Shown here one piece after another: positions 17,245 through 26,223 of a stretch of DNA of 64,000 nucleotides. The translations under genes and the position numbers were made by a program. Numbering within the stretch: the first letter of the stretch is position 1; each line of letters begins with the position of its first letter. The DNA is from a marine gamma proteobacterium HTCC2148 (GTDB lineage: Bacteria; Pseudomonadota; Gammaproteobacteria; Pseudomonadales; Halieaceae), in assembly GCA_000156295.1 (NCBI GenBank), contig DS999235.1:2389-66388 (forward strand), given 5' to 3'. The notes under the pieces were generated by a model that worked only from the letters and a program-made list of their open reading frames with translations, was not told the origin of the DNA and searched no databases.

Positions 17245-18225
17245 ATGAAAGCGATTATTTGTAAAGAGCACGGTCTGCCGGAAAAGTTGGAGCTGACAAC
17301 CGAGTGGCCGGAACCCGAGCTTGGTGAAAACGATGTAATCATTGATGTTAAGGCCGCGGGACTTAATTTTCCTGACGTATTGATGATTCAGGGCAAGTAC
17401 CAGTTTCAGCCGGACATGCCTTTTGTGCCCGGTGCCGAGAGTGCCGGCGTCGTGAGTGCGGTAGGCGACAAGGTCACTCGCTATAAAGTCGGTGACAAGG
17501 TTATCTCCATGGGTGCATCGGGCGCGTTTTGTGAGCGTATTGCGGTCCATGAAATGGGTGCTTTCCCTCTGCCCGAAGGCTTGACCTTTGAGCAAGCAGC
17601 AGGGGTCAGCATTACGTACTTCACTTCTTACTATGCTTTGAAGCAACGTGCCAACATCCAGCCGGGTGAAACTCTGTTGGTTCTGGGTGCGGCCGGAGGC
17701 GTGGGTACGACTGCCATCGAACTTGGCAAATTGATGGGCGCTAAGGTGATTGCTGCGGCCAGTTCTCCCGAAAAGCTCGAGCTATGTAAGCAACTGGGTG
17801 CCGATGAGGTCATTAACTACTCTGAGGAGTCGCTTAAGGATAGAGTGAAGGAGTTAACTGGCGGCAAGGGCGTCGATGTAGTTTACGACCCCGTAGGCGG
17901 TGATTTCGCCGAGCCTGCAGTGCGCAGTATGGCCTGGAAAGGACGTTATTTAGTCATAGGTTTTGCCAGTGGCCCTATTCCTCAAATCCCCTTGAATCTG
18001 GCCCTGTTAAAAGGCTGTTCTTTGGTAGGTGTTTTTTGGGGCAGGTTCTCCGGCGAAGAGCCGCAGGAAAACCTCAATAACATCACCGAGTTGTGGGATA
18101 TGTTCACCCAGGGCAAGCTCAGCCCTGTGGTGACTGACGTATTTCCCATGGCACAGTATGAAGATGCCTTTAATTGCCTGATACACCGCAAGGCAAGAGG
18201 GAAGGTGATTCTCACTACCCAGTGA
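17245..18225 (+). CDS. NADPH:quinone oxidoreductase family (MDR) enzyme
   Basis: Zinc-independent medium-chain dehydrogenase/reductase of 326 aa: GroES-like N-terminal half (AAGLNFPDVLMIQGKYQ, VPGAESAGVV) and the Rossmann half with LVLGAAGGVGTTAIELGK. Two ATGs occur at 17242 and 17245; the second has the better spacing to GGAGA. No structural-zinc Cys cluster is seen, as usual for the QOR branch. The role may be reduction of a quinone or an enoyl-CoA/enone intermediate. Its place right after thiolase suggests a part in the same acyl-CoA pathway; the exact reaction is inference. Confidence 0.82.
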   Translation: MKAIICKEHGLPEKLELTTEWPEPELGENDVIIDVKAAGLNFPDVLMIQGKYQFQPDMPFVPGAESAGVVSAVGDKVTRYKVGDKVISMGASGAFCERIAVHEMGAFPLPEGLTFEQAAGVSITYFTSYYALKQRANIQPGETLLVLGAAGGVGTTAIELGKLMGAKVIAAASSPEKLELCKQLGADEVINYSEESLKDRVKELTGGKGVDVVYDPVGGDFAEPAVRSMAWKGRYLVIGFASGPIPQIPLNLALLKGCSLVGVFWGRFSGEEPQENLNNITELWDMFTQGKLSPVVTDVFPMAQYEDAFNCLIHRKARGKVILTTQ

Positions 18226-18612
18226 GATTGCCGGCGACAGAGGGCGAGCGCTGTTAACGATTCGCTTTGTTGTAAAGTCGATGGTTGCGGTTCTTGCCCT
18301 TTTAAACTTTCTGTGCGGCGCTGCTGCTCGTTTGATTGTGGCCCCCGATTCGCGGGAAATAGCGGTTCCCAATCATGGATTGCGCGATCCGCATTTGTTG
18401 CTTGAAGCGGATGCTCAGGTGTATTTGAATTATGTCGGCGCCGGTGAACAAGGCATCGGGGTGGCAATGCTGGAGTAGCATCCCTTTACTGAATAAATGA
18501 AACGGTAATTGAACAGGTGTCTGTCACCTGCGTGACACCAACCAACGTCTGCTCACTGATATGGTTGCGGATAGTATTTTTTCAAACCATTACAACACCG
18601 GAGTTTTTAGCC
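18226..18612. other. Intergenic region before acyl-CoA dehydrogenase
   Basis: 387 nt. A small frame at 18281-18478 could encode 65 aa with a hydrophobic N-terminus, but it has no clear ribosome site and no family I recognise, so I do not call it. The right part carries a palindrome at 18522-18537, listed separately. No terminator is evident after the oxidoreductase. Confidence 0.5.
18522..18537. promoter_or_regulatory. Palindromic operator candidate
   Basis: Perfect inverted repeat TGTCAC-CTGC-GTGACA, 75 nt before the acyl-CoA dehydrogenase ATG. It overlaps a second repeat, CAGGTG-TCTGT-CACCTG, at 18514-18530. The symmetry and position fit a dimeric repressor site such as TetR or GntR members use in fatty-acid catabolism. 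No regulator gene is adjacent, so the protein is unknown. Confidence 0.45.
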
Positions 18613-20418
18613 ATGCCAGCACCCTTATTGAGCCGTCGTGACCTGGAATTCATGCTCTACGAAGTGTTTGAAGTAGAGTCCAGCCTGACCCGCGAGCGCT
18701 ATAGCGACCACAATCGGGAAACGATTGATGCGGCTATCGATGTGGCTCAAGCGATTGCAGAAAACTACTTTCTACCTATCAGGCAAAAAGTTGATACCAA
18801 TCAGCCGACATTTGATGGCGAAAAAGTCCAAATGATACCGGAGATCAAGGTGGCGATTGATGCGGTAATTGAGGCCGGTCTGGCGTCTCCTGGAGCAGAT
18901 TACGAGTTGGGCGGTATGCAATTGCCCGCACTGGCGACCGCCGCTACCGGTGCCTATCTCAACGCTGCTGGCAGCACGACCATGGGCTATATCGGGCTCA
19001 CCAATGCCAACGCCAACCTGATTGACGCGCATGGCACACAAGAGCAAAAGGATAAGTGGGTGCAGCCCCAGCGAAGCGGCCGTTTTGCGGGCACTATGGC
19101 GATGAGCGAGCCCGGTGCTGGCTCCAGTCTTTCAGATCTTACGACCACGGCAATACCTCAGCAAGATGGCACTTACCGGATCAGCGGCAACAAAATCTGG
19201 ATCTCCGGTGGAGACCATGAGCTGACAGAGAATATCGTTCACCTGGTGCTGGCGAGAGTCAAGGGCGCGGTCAAGGGCGTTAAGGGGATATCCCTGTTTA
19301 TTGTGCCTAAATTCATGGTGAATGATGATGGCAGCCTCGGTGAGCGAAACGACGTTACCCTGGCCGGGCTGTTTCACAAAATGGGCGGTCGCGGGCAAAC
19401 GTCTACAGCACTCAATTTCGGTGAGAAAGAAGGCGCAGTCGGTTACCTGGTGGGAGAAGAAAATCGCGGCTTGATGTACATGTTCCATATGATGAACGAG
19501 GCGAGAATTATGGTGGGCAGCGGCGCCGCCATCATCGCACTTGCGGGCTATCAGTACTCATTGGATTATGCCAAGGAACGCCCACAAGGACGCTTGCCGT
19601 CGGCCAAGGACCCATTGGCGCCACCGGTAAATATTATCGAACACGCCGACGTGAAGCGTATGCTGCTGGCGCAAAAAGCCTACTCAGAAGGAGCTTATGC
19701 GCTGTGTTTATTCGGCACCATGCTGGCAGATGATGAGCATACGGCCCACACGCAAGAAGAGCGGGCAGCTGCCCATGAGCTTCTCGACTTTTTAACACCG
19801 GTCATCAAGTCCTGGCCATCGGAGTATGGTCCCAAGGCCAACTCTATGGCGATACAGGTCCTGGGTGGGGCGGGATATGTTAACGAGCATCCGGTCGAGA
19901 TGATGTATCGCGACAATCGCCTCAATCCGATTCATGAAGGCACGACGGGCATACAGTCCCTGGACTTGCTGGCGCGCAAAGTGCCGCAGAACGGGCTCGC
20001 GGGCTACACGGCATGCCTCAATGCAATAGGCGATACCATCGCCGAGGCACGAGCCAGTGCAGAACTTTCAGAAGCTGCAGAGCAGTTGAGTGCCGCCGTG
20101 GATACGCTGAAACAGGTCACAGAGTTCCTGTTGGGCTCGATGGCGGAAAAAGATATCGACCTGGTACTGGCCAACTCGGTGAAGTACCTGGACTTGTTTG
20201 GTAACGTGGTTATCGCTTGGATGTGGCTGAAGCAGGGAATCGTTGCTTGTCGAGGTCTGGCCGCAGACCCACATGAAGAGGATGCCAATTTTTATCGCGG
20301 GAAATTACAGGCGATGCAGTATTTTTCTCGCTACGACCTGCCTGAAATTGAAACCTGGGCTGCATTGCTGATGAAGCTGGACGGTACCTGCAAGGATATG
20401 CAAAACAACTGGTTCTAG
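18613..20418 (+). CDS. Acyl-CoA dehydrogenase (long form, about 600 aa)
   Basis: FAD-dependent acyl-CoA dehydrogenase of 601 aa. FAD/substrate segments are TMAMSEPGAGSSLSDL and KIWISGGDHEL, and the C-terminal part has the catalytic region with YRDNRLNPIHEGTTGIQSLDLL. The length and C-terminal extension place it with the long form near PA0506/FadE-type dehydrogenases rather than the 380-aa group. The start is ATG 18613 with GGAG 11 nt upstream; the frame extends to 18517 without support. It begins acyl-CoA beta-oxidation and follows the other genes of the cycle, under a possibly separate promoter. Confidence 0.9.
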   Translation: MPAPLLSRRDLEFMLYEVFEVESSLTRERYSDHNRETIDAAIDVAQAIAENYFLPIRQKVDTNQPTFDGEKVQMIPEIKVAIDAVIEAGLASPGADYELGGMQLPALATAATGAYLNAAGSTTMGYIGLTNANANLIDAHGTQEQKDKWVQPQRSGRFAGTMAMSEPGAGSSLSDLTTTAIPQQDGTYRISGNKIWISGGDHELTENIVHLVLARVKGAVKGVKGISLFIVPKFMVNDDGSLGERNDVTLAGLFHKMGGRGQTSTALNFGEKEGAVGYLVGEENRGLMYMFHMMNEARIMVGSGAAIIALAGYQYSLDYAKERPQGRLPSAKDPLAPPVNIIEHADVKRMLLAQKAYSEGAYALCLFGTMLADDEHTAHTQEERAAAHELLDFLTPVIKSWPSEYGPKANSMAIQVLGGAGYVNEHPVEMMYRDNRLNPIHEGTTGIQSLDLLARKVPQNGLAGYTACLNAIGDTIAEARASAELSEAAEQLSAAVDTLKQVTEFLLGSMAEKDIDLVLANSVKYLDLFGNVVIAWMWLKQGIVACRGLAADPHEEDANFYRGKLQAMQYFSRYDLPEIETWAALLMKLDGTCKDMQNNWF

Positions 20419-20491
20419 TGAATAAGTAAACGCCTGTCCTGGCGCAGTTGTTTGGCAGATGCGAGAACGCGCACTATTGCGATGTTTGGGA

Positions 20492-20516
20492 AACCGGTCT
20501 CGAGGTCGGTTTTTTT
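20492..20516 (+). terminator. Intrinsic terminator after acyl-CoA dehydrogenase
   Basis: Stem AACCG/CGGTT enclosing a CTCGAG core, followed by seven T residues, 74 nt after the dehydrogenase stop. It separates that transcript from the GFA gene. Confidence 0.6.
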
Positions 20517-20536
20517 CAGTCAACAGGAGTCGTGAA

Positions 20537-20896
20537 ATGATCAAGGGCAACTGCCATTGCGGCGCAATATCGTTTGAGCTGGACGATCAGCCGGAATGGC
20601 TCACCCAATGTAACTGCTCTATTTGCAGGCGTCTGGGTACCGTGTGGGCACATGCGCCCGTCGATAAAGTGACGCTAAATGCTGACTCCGGTGCATCTAT
20701 CGCCTATTCCTGGGGTGATAAAGAGCTGGCGTTTCACAGCTGCAAAACGTGTGGAAGTACGACTCACTGGGTGAGCCATGAGCCCAAGGAGGGTGCGGTG
20801 ATGGCGGTTAACACATGCCTCGTTGAGCCTGCGCAGCTTGCGAAAATCAGGGTGCGTCAGTTTGATGGTGCCGATAGCTGGCGTTATCTTGATTGA
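20537..20896 (+). CDS. GFA-family zinc-binding protein
   Basis: Protein of 119 aa of the glutathione-dependent formaldehyde-activating (GFA/DUF636) family. It carries the zinc-ligand Cys sets NCHCGAISFE, QCNCSICRR and SCKTCGSTTHW. The start is ATG 20537 with CAGGAG upstream; the longer frame is not supported. Members bind zinc and sometimes glutathione, but the activity of most is unknown, and the original claim for formaldehyde activation does not extend to all. It lies 3.6 kb from the glutathione-dependent formaldehyde module, not in its operon. Confidence 0.85.
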   Translation: MIKGNCHCGAISFELDDQPEWLTQCNCSICRRLGTVWAHAPVDKVTLNADSGASIAYSWGDKELAFHSCKTCGSTTHWVSHEPKEGAVMAVNTCLVEPAQLAKIRVRQFDGADSWRYLD

Positions 20897-20918
20897 ACGG
20901 GGCGCCAATTTTTTTTAC

Positions 20919-21449
20919 CTAAAAATATTGGCGCAATATTAGCGTGTCGCCCCGTTGGGTGAATTCAATGTGCTTGAGAAAGGTCATGCCCAGAAGTATT
21001 TGATTCATAGCCAGGCCCGGCGCAATTCCAGCCTGCACATCACGTAACTCAATTTCTCCCACTGCCACGCTGTCTAGCGATGCTGCGTAACTGGTGGATA
21101 TGCCGTTTGCTGTCTGAGTGCGGTACGGGCGTCCCCGTGGTATATCCAGTTTTCGCGCAATCGCTTCAGGAATGGCAACGCCAGTAGCCCCCGTATCCAG
21201 CATGAAGGTGACAGGCTGGCCATTAATCGTGCCACTGGTCACGTAGTGCCCAAACTTGTTGCGCTGCAGTACCACCTCTCGCATTCCCGCTTTGGAATAT
21301 TGGGTGTCCAGACGTTGGTTGGGGTTGAATTGTTTTTCCAGTACGTCGCCAAAAAATAAAATGCCCAGACCCAAAAATACCACCCAGGCCAGGATCATCA
21401 TTCCCAGTCCCATGCGCTTTTGTTCCTTGATAGAGTCCTGGGAATTCAT
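20919..21449 (-). CDS. Membrane-anchored retropepsin-like aspartic protease
   Basis: Protein of 176 aa. A short cytoplasmic start is followed by one membrane helix (about residues 15-34, LGMMILAWVVFLGLGILFF), then a soluble retropepsin-like domain with the active-site motif MLDTGATGVAIP. The C-terminal part has ILLGMTFLKHIEF, the usual second hydrophobic-hydrophobic-Gly. This is the TIGR02281/clan AA type common in proteobacteria. It probably works as a dimer, facing the periplasm. Substrate unknown. It ends 22 nt from the convergent GFA gene. Confidence 0.85.
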   Translation of the reverse strand: MNSQDSIKEQKRMGLGMMILAWVVFLGLGILFFGDVLEKQFNPNQRLDTQYSKAGMREVVLQRNKFGHYVTSGTINGQPVTFMLDTGATGVAIPEAIARKLDIPRGRPYRTQTANGISTSYAASLDSVAVGEIELRDVQAGIAPGLAMNQILLGMTFLKHIEFTQRGDTLILRQYF

Positions 21450-21466
21450 TGAGTTAGACCGGGTAT

Positions 21467-22303
21467 TCAGTCCAGATCACTAGCGTCGTGGCGCTCTGGC
21501 ACTCTTTCTTCTTCCGGTCCCCAGGCTTTATTGACGCGTTCGCCTCGCTTCACGGCCGGTCGGCCTTCGATCGTTTGAGCCCAGCGTTTGACGTTAGTGT
21601 AAGACGCGACGTCCAGGAATTCCTGAGCGTCGTAAATTTCGCCGGTGATCAGTTTGCCATACCAGGGATACACGGCCATGTCGGCAATGGTGTATTCGTC
21701 GCCTGCTAAATAGCTTGCCTCGGCTAGTCGACGGTCGAGCACATCCAGTTGTCGTTTCACTTCCATTGCGTAGCGATTGATTGGATATTCGTATTTTTCC
21801 GGCGCGTAGGCATAGAAATGCCCGAACCCGCCGCCCAGGAAGGGGGTGGCAGCCATTTGCCAAAACAGCCAGGACAGGCACTCGGCGCGCGCAGGCTCAT
21901 CTTTCGGAATAAAAGCGTCGTGCTTTTCTGCCAGGTACAGCATCATTGCGCCGGACTCGAAAATGCGAGTTGGGGGCGTGGTGCTGTGATCCATCATTGC
22001 CGGAATTTTCGAGTTGGGATTGGCAGCGACGAAGTCGCTACCGAACTGGTCGCCCTCACTGATATTGATCAGGTAAGCGTCGTACTCGGCATCGGTCTTA
22101 CCCAGGGCGAGTAACTCTTCCAGCAAGATCGTAACTTTAACTCCGTTGGGCGTGGCCAGTGAGTAAAGCTGTAAAGGGTGCTTGCCTATTGGGAGTTCTT
22201 TCTCATGGGTAGCGCCCGCAATCGGTCGGTTGATGTTGGCGAAACGGCCGCCACTCTCTGAGTCCCAGGTCCAGACCTTGGGGGGTGTGTAGGTAGTAGT
22301 CAT
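21467..22303 (-). CDS. yghU: Glutathione S-transferase family, YghU-like
   Basis: Protein of 278 aa matching YghU: an N-terminal extension (VWTWDSESGGRFANINRP), a thioredoxin-like domain with LYSLATPNGVKVTILLEEL, cis-Pro segment NSKIPAM and FESGAMMLYLAE, and an all-helical GST C domain with YTIADMAVYPWYG. Known YghU proteins bind two glutathiones and show disulfide reductase activity. Its ATG overlaps the crotonase stop (ATGA), so the two are coupled. Co-expression of a GST with a crotonase suggests handling of a reactive acyl intermediate; that is inference. Confidence 0.85.
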   Translation of the reverse strand: MTTTYTPPKVWTWDSESGGRFANINRPIAGATHEKELPIGKHPLQLYSLATPNGVKVTILLEELLALGKTDAEYDAYLINISEGDQFGSDFVAANPNSKIPAMMDHSTTPPTRIFESGAMMLYLAEKHDAFIPKDEPARAECLSWLFWQMAATPFLGGGFGHFYAYAPEKYEYPINRYAMEVKRQLDVLDRRLAEASYLAGDEYTIADMAVYPWYGKLITGEIYDAQEFLDVASYTNVKRWAQTIEGRPAVKRGERVNKAWGPEEERVPERHDASDLD

Positions 22304-23124
22304 AAGTTGCCGATGTCCTCAAAAGTTTCAATTTGGCGGGGGTTGAATTTTCCGGGTCGCCCCTCCATTCCAGACATCACAGCTTCGGTCTGATTGTCCT
22401 TGCCCAGAATGCGGCCCTGTAGCTTTTCTTCCAAACGCAGACCGTCACTGTCACTGCCGTGCCAGCCATGATTCAACAGGTATTTCCCGTAGGTGATCGC
22501 ATCAGGGCTGCGACCGGCAATGTCATGAGCCATCGCCAGGGCAGCGCTGACCGGTTCTTCGTCTAGCCGGGTGACAAGGCCCAGTGACATGGCTTCTTCA
22601 GCATTGACGACCCTGCCGGTGAAGGTGAGTTCCTTGGCGATGTCCAGGCGCACCAGGTCACGCAGGGTCTGTGATGCCGACATGTCCGGGATGAGTCCCC
22701 ATTTGATCTCCATGACTGACAGCTTGCTTTCGGGGTGAGCAATACGAATGTCCGCCCCCATGGCGATCTGGAATCCGCCGCCATAGGCGACGCCATGCAA
22801 GGCACAAATGACTGGCACTGGCATCGCTTTCCACACGTACGCGGGGGATTGGTAGTAGTTTGGCCAGAAGCCGCCGCGGCCGGGGCCGAAGAAGTTGCTG
22901 TTGAGTTCGCCGCTGGCAAAGTTTTCCAGATCCAGGCCAGCGCAGAATCCACGACCCTCGCCCGATAGAACGACTGCGCGGACATCTTTATTAATCGACA
23001 GCTCACGACCGGCGTCAGTGATGGCCTCGAACATCTGCCAGCTCAGGGCGTTCATCTTCTCGGGTCGATTGAGGCGGACGTGAGCAACGTGATCGTTGAT
23101 CTCAACAGTGACCAGTTCAGACAT
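22300..23124 (-). CDS. Enoyl-CoA hydratase/isomerase family protein
   Basis: Crotonase-family protein of 274 aa, with oxyanion segments RGFCAGLDLENFA and LHGVAYGGGFQIAMGADIR. The long insert FFGPGRGGFWPNYYQSPAYV after the first motif is typical of a poorly characterised crotonase subgroup. No clear hydratase Glu pair, so isomerase or hydrolase activity is possible. First of a two-gene unit with the YghU-like GST, and downstream of the LysR gene on the same strand (68 nt apart). Confidence 0.83.
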   Translation of the reverse strand: MSELVTVEINDHVAHVRLNRPEKMNALSWQMFEAITDAGRELSINKDVRAVVLSGEGRGFCAGLDLENFASGELNSNFFGPGRGGFWPNYYQSPAYVWKAMPVPVICALHGVAYGGGFQIAMGADIRIAHPESKLSVMEIKWGLIPDMSASQTLRDLVRLDIAKELTFTGRVVNAEEAMSLGLVTRLDEEPVSAALAMAHDIAGRSPDAITYGKYLLNHGWHGSDSDGLRLEEKLQGRILGKDNQTEAVMSGMEGRPGKFNPRQIETFEDIGNL

Positions 23125-23192
23125 GATATTACCTGTGTTGGGAATGGCTAGGGAGCAAGAGTATACAGATTCGAGGGCGGTGTGTTCACCGC

Positions 23193-24071
23193 TTACTCAT
23201 TGAATCTGTCGGCGAGGAAATTGACGAACAGGCGCACTTTTGCAGACAGGTGCCGGTTGTGTGGATAGACTGCCCAGACGCCCGTGTCCGTTGGGTTGTA
23301 ATCTTCCAGAACCGGTAGCAGCGCACCATCAATAATATCTTGATCAAGATAGAAGCTGGGCAGTTGGACTAGACCGAGCCCTGCCCGTGCGGCGCGCAGT
23401 AATGAACGCCCATTGTTGGAGCGCCAGTTGCCGCTAACCCGCAGATCCTGGTTTCGCCCATTTTCACGGAAACGCCAGCTGTCCAGTGTGCCCAGTAGAC
23501 AGTTATGGTTAGTCAGGGAGTGGATGCTGCTGGGTGTGCCATTGCGCAGTAAATATTCCGGCGATGCGCAGGTGAGCAGTTTGCGGGTACTAATACGACG
23601 GGCGATTAACGAGGAATCCTTCAGTGTGCCTGCCCTGATCGCTACGTCGTAGCCTTCTGAAATCAGGTCGATGAGCCGGTTACTGAAGTTCAATTCTACG
23701 ATGAGGTCGCGGTATTCAGCCATAAAGTCCAGGGCTGCTGGGGCGATAAAGTCCTCTCCAAATGCGCCAGCAACGGTCACTCGCAGGATGCCGCGTGGAT
23801 TGGCCTGCAGGTCGAGTACTGCTCGCTCCGCCTCATCGAGGTTGTCCAGTACTTGTCGGCATTGCATATAGAATGCCTGGCCGACATCCGTGGTCGATAC
23901 TTTACGAGTTGTTCTGAGCAGTAGCTGGGCATCCAGTCGATTTTCCAGCGCGTTGATCTGACGGCTCACGTGAGAGCGAGAAACTCCAAGGTCATCCGCG
24001 GCGCGGGTAAAACTCCCCAGGCGCACGACTCGCTCAAAGGCTTCTATACTTTCCCAACGGTGCGATGCCAT
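23193..24071 (-). CDS. LysR-family transcriptional regulator
   Basis: LysR regulator with the N-terminal helix-turn-helix (SIEAFERVVRLGSFTRAADDLGV, helix SRSHVSRQINALE) and a LysR substrate-binding domain. ATG 24071 is preferred over 24095: GAGGG lies 8 nt before it, while 24095 has none (292 versus 300 aa). It is divergent from the formaldehyde dehydrogenase gene, and the gap carries a perfect inverted repeat. It therefore probably controls either that module or itself. Related proteins include AaeR/DmlR-type regulators; the inducer cannot be read from the sequence. Confidence 0.85.
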   Translation of the reverse strand: MASHRWESIEAFERVVRLGSFTRAADDLGVSRSHVSRQINALENRLDAQLLLRTTRKVSTTDVGQAFYMQCRQVLDNLDEAERAVLDLQANPRGILRVTVAGAFGEDFIAPAALDFMAEYRDLIVELNFSNRLIDLISEGYDVAIRAGTLKDSSLIARRISTRKLLTCASPEYLLRNGTPSSIHSLTNHNCLLGTLDSWRFRENGRNQDLRVSGNWRSNNGRSLLRAARAGLGLVQLPSFYLDQDIIDGALLPVLEDYNPTDTGVWAVYPHNRHLSAKVRLFVNFLADRFNE

Positions 24072-24111
24072 GAATAAGGCCCTCATTGTTTCCATATAAC
24101 AACAGTGAGGT

Positions 24112-24134
24112 GCAAGATAGAGTATTTATCTTGC
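24112..24134. promoter_or_regulatory. LysR-type operator candidate
   Basis: Perfect 8-bp inverted repeat GCAAGATA-GAGTATT-TATCTTGC, 41 nt upstream of the LysR start and 60 nt upstream of the formaldehyde dehydrogenase start. The spacing and A/T-rich centre suit a LysR recognition site shared by both promoters. Confidence 0.6.
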
Positions 24135-24193
24135 TTATGGCAACTAATTAAACTACGCCGATTTTGCGATAACACCAAATCAGGGAGAGTTTG

Positions 24194-25300
24194 ATGAAGA
24201 CACGTGCAGCAGTCGCGTTTGGAGCCGGTAAACCACTGGAAATATGTGAGGTGGACCTTGATGGGCCGCGCGCGGGCGAAGTATTGGTCGAAATAAAAGC
24301 CACCGGCGTTTGCCACACGGATGCGTTTACCCTGTCAGGAGACGACCCCGAGGGCGAATTTCCAGCCATCCTTGGCCATGAGGGCGCTGGTGTAGTCGTC
24401 GATGTTGGCCCCGGTGTTAGCAGTTTAAAGCCCGGTGATCACGTCATCCCGCTTTATACACCAGAGTGCCGCGAGTGCAATTTTTGTCTGCACCCAAAAA
24501 CTAACCTGTGTCAGTCTATTCGCGAGACACAGGGCCGTGGCGTAATGCCCGATGGCAGCAGCCGCTTCTCGCTCGATGGTAAACCGATACTGCACTACAT
24601 GGGGTGCTCTACTTTTTCCAACTATTCAGTAATGCCGGAAATAGCATTGGCTAAGGTGCGTGAGGACGCACCTTTCGACAAAATTTGCTATATCGGTTGC
24701 GGTGTAACCACTGGCATAGGTGCCGTTGCTTTCACGATGAAGGTGGAACCTGGCTCAACCGTTGCAGTCTGGGGTCTTGGGGGCATTGGTCTGAACGTGA
24801 TCCAGGGCGCCAAGATGGTAGGCGCTTCGCGAATTATTGGCGTCGATATCAATCCCGATAAAGTCGGGCTGGCGAAAAAGTTTGGCATGACCGACTTCGT
24901 CAATCCAAAAGAGGTGGACGATGTGGTTGGCCATCTGGTTGAAATTACTGGCGGTGGCCTGGATTACACTTTCGAGTGCATTGGTAACGTCAACACCATG
25001 CGCCAGGCGCTGGAGGCCTGTCATAAAGGCTGGGGAGAAAGTTGCGTCATTGGTGTTGCCGGCGCGGGTCAGGAAATTTCCACACGGCCATTCCAACTGG
25101 TTACCGGTCGTAGCTGGAAAGGCACTGCTTTTGGTGGCGCTCGCGGCCGTACCGATGTGCCAAAAATCGTTGATTGGTACATGGACGGGCGTATCAATAT
25201 CGATGACCTGATCACTCATACCATGCCATTGGACGATATTAATAAAGCGTTTGATTTGATGCATTCCGGCGAAAGTATTCGTTCGGTAGTCACTTACTAA
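24194..25300 (+). CDS. frmA: S-(hydroxymethyl)glutathione dehydrogenase (class III ADH)
   Basis: Class III alcohol dehydrogenase of 368 aa. It oxidises S-hydroxymethylglutathione, formed from formaldehyde and glutathione, to S-formylglutathione with NAD+. Catalytic zinc segment [12 protein letters not shown] and GHEGAG; structural zinc Cys set [17 protein letters not shown]; Rossmann motif [11 protein letters not shown]. The ATG at 24194 has AGGGAG upstream; a TTG precedes it in frame at 24191. First gene of the formaldehyde module, with S-formylglutathione hydrolase 11 nt behind it. Confidence 0.95.
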   Translation: MKTRAAVAFGAGKPLEICEVDLDGPRAGEVLVEIKATGVCHTDAFTLSGDDPEGEFPAILGHEGAGVVVDVGPGVSSLKPGDHVIPLYTPECRECNFCLHPKTNLCQSIRETQGRGVMPDGSSRFSLDGKPILHYMGCSTFSNYSVMPEIALAKVREDAPFDKICYIGCGVTTGIGAVAFTMKVEPGSTVAVWGLGGIGLNVIQGAKMVGASRIIGVDINPDKVGLAKKFGMTDFVNPKEVDDVVGHLVEITGGGLDYTFECIGNVNTMRQALEACHKGWGESCVIGVAGAGQEISTRPFQLVTGRSWKGTAFGGARGRTDVPKIVDWYMDGRINIDDLITHTMPLDDINKAFDLMHSGESIRSVVTY

Positions 25301-25311
25301 CGGAATTGATA

Positions 25312-26145
25312 ATGGAAAAAATCGGCGAAAATATTTGTTTCGGTGGACGTCAATTGCGCTACGGCCATGCTTCCGAGGTATTGGGCTGCGAGATGAATTT
25401 CTCCATTTATCTGCCCCCACAGGCGGAGCAGGGCAAAGTGCCGGTGCTGTATTGGCTTTCCGGCTTGACCTGCACCGATGAAAATTTTGTGACCAAGGCA
25501 GGCGCGCAGCGATACGCCGCAGAACACGGTATTGCAATCGTTGCACCCGATACCAGTCCTCGCGGTGAGGGTGTGCCCGATGACCCGGAGGCCGCATGGG
25601 ACTTTGGCCTGGGCGCCGGGTTCTACGTCAACGCCACGCAGTCGCCCTGGTCGCAGCATTACCGCATGTATGACTATGTGGTCACCGAGTTGCCAGCGCT
25701 GCTCAAGGCACAGTTCCCAGTGGATGAAGCACGGATGGCTATCTCAGGTCATTCCATGGGCGGTCATGGCGCATTGACTATCGCACTGAAAAACCCGGGG
25801 CGATTCAAGTCGGTATCTGCATTTTCCCCCATTTGCTCTCCTTTGCGTTGCCCGTGGGGCGAGAAAGCGCTGGGCATGTACCTGGGGGACGACCGCGCGA
25901 CTTGGGCTGAGCACGACAGCTGTGCGCTGATGGCGCATGTTGAGGAAAAGTTACCTGCGTTGGTTGATCAGGGTGACGCAGATAATTTCCTGCAGGAGCA
26001 GCTTAAACCCGAGTTGTTGCAAGAGGTTGCCAATAGTGTTGGTTACCCTTTGGAGCTGAGGATGCAGCCTGGTTATGACCATAGCTACTTCTTCATCGCG
26101 AGCTTTATTGGTGAGCACATTGCGTTTCACGCATCGCACCTGTAG
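25312..26145 (+). CDS. fghA: S-formylglutathione hydrolase
   Basis: Esterase-D-family hydrolase of 277 aa that splits S-formylglutathione into formate and glutathione. Motifs: LTCTDENF, the nucleophile elbow [10 protein letters not shown], and His near the end in [11 protein letters not shown] 25312 is chosen; an in-frame TTG at 25306 is not needed. It follows the dehydrogenase by 11 nt and precedes the formate dehydrogenase operon by 78 nt, so product formate is passed to FdsGBAD. Confidence 0.95.
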   Translation: MEKIGENICFGGRQLRYGHASEVLGCEMNFSIYLPPQAEQGKVPVLYWLSGLTCTDENFVTKAGAQRYAAEHGIAIVAPDTSPRGEGVPDDPEAAWDFGLGAGFYVNATQSPWSQHYRMYDYVVTELPALLKAQFPVDEARMAISGHSMGGHGALTIALKNPGRFKSVSAFSPICSPLRCPWGEKALGMYLGDDRATWAEHDSCALMAHVEEKLPALVDQGDADNFLQEQLKPELLQEVANSVGYPLELRMQPGYDHSYFFIASFIGEHIAFHASHL

Positions 26146-26223
26146 TTGGGTGGTGGGCGCCTGACGGCGTCCCCAAAATGAGCCATACTCAAATGAGTAA
26201 ACGCTAGTATAGAGAGGCGCCAT

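Noticed and set aside
18281-18478. 65-codon frame with a hydrophobic start
   Set aside because: No Shine-Dalgarno, no family, and it sits in a gap that may be regulatory. Mentioned but not called.
24755-25597. 280-codon open frame on the minus strand
   Set aside because: Antisense to formaldehyde dehydrogenase and S-formylglutathione hydrolase, both certain; composition is not protein-like.
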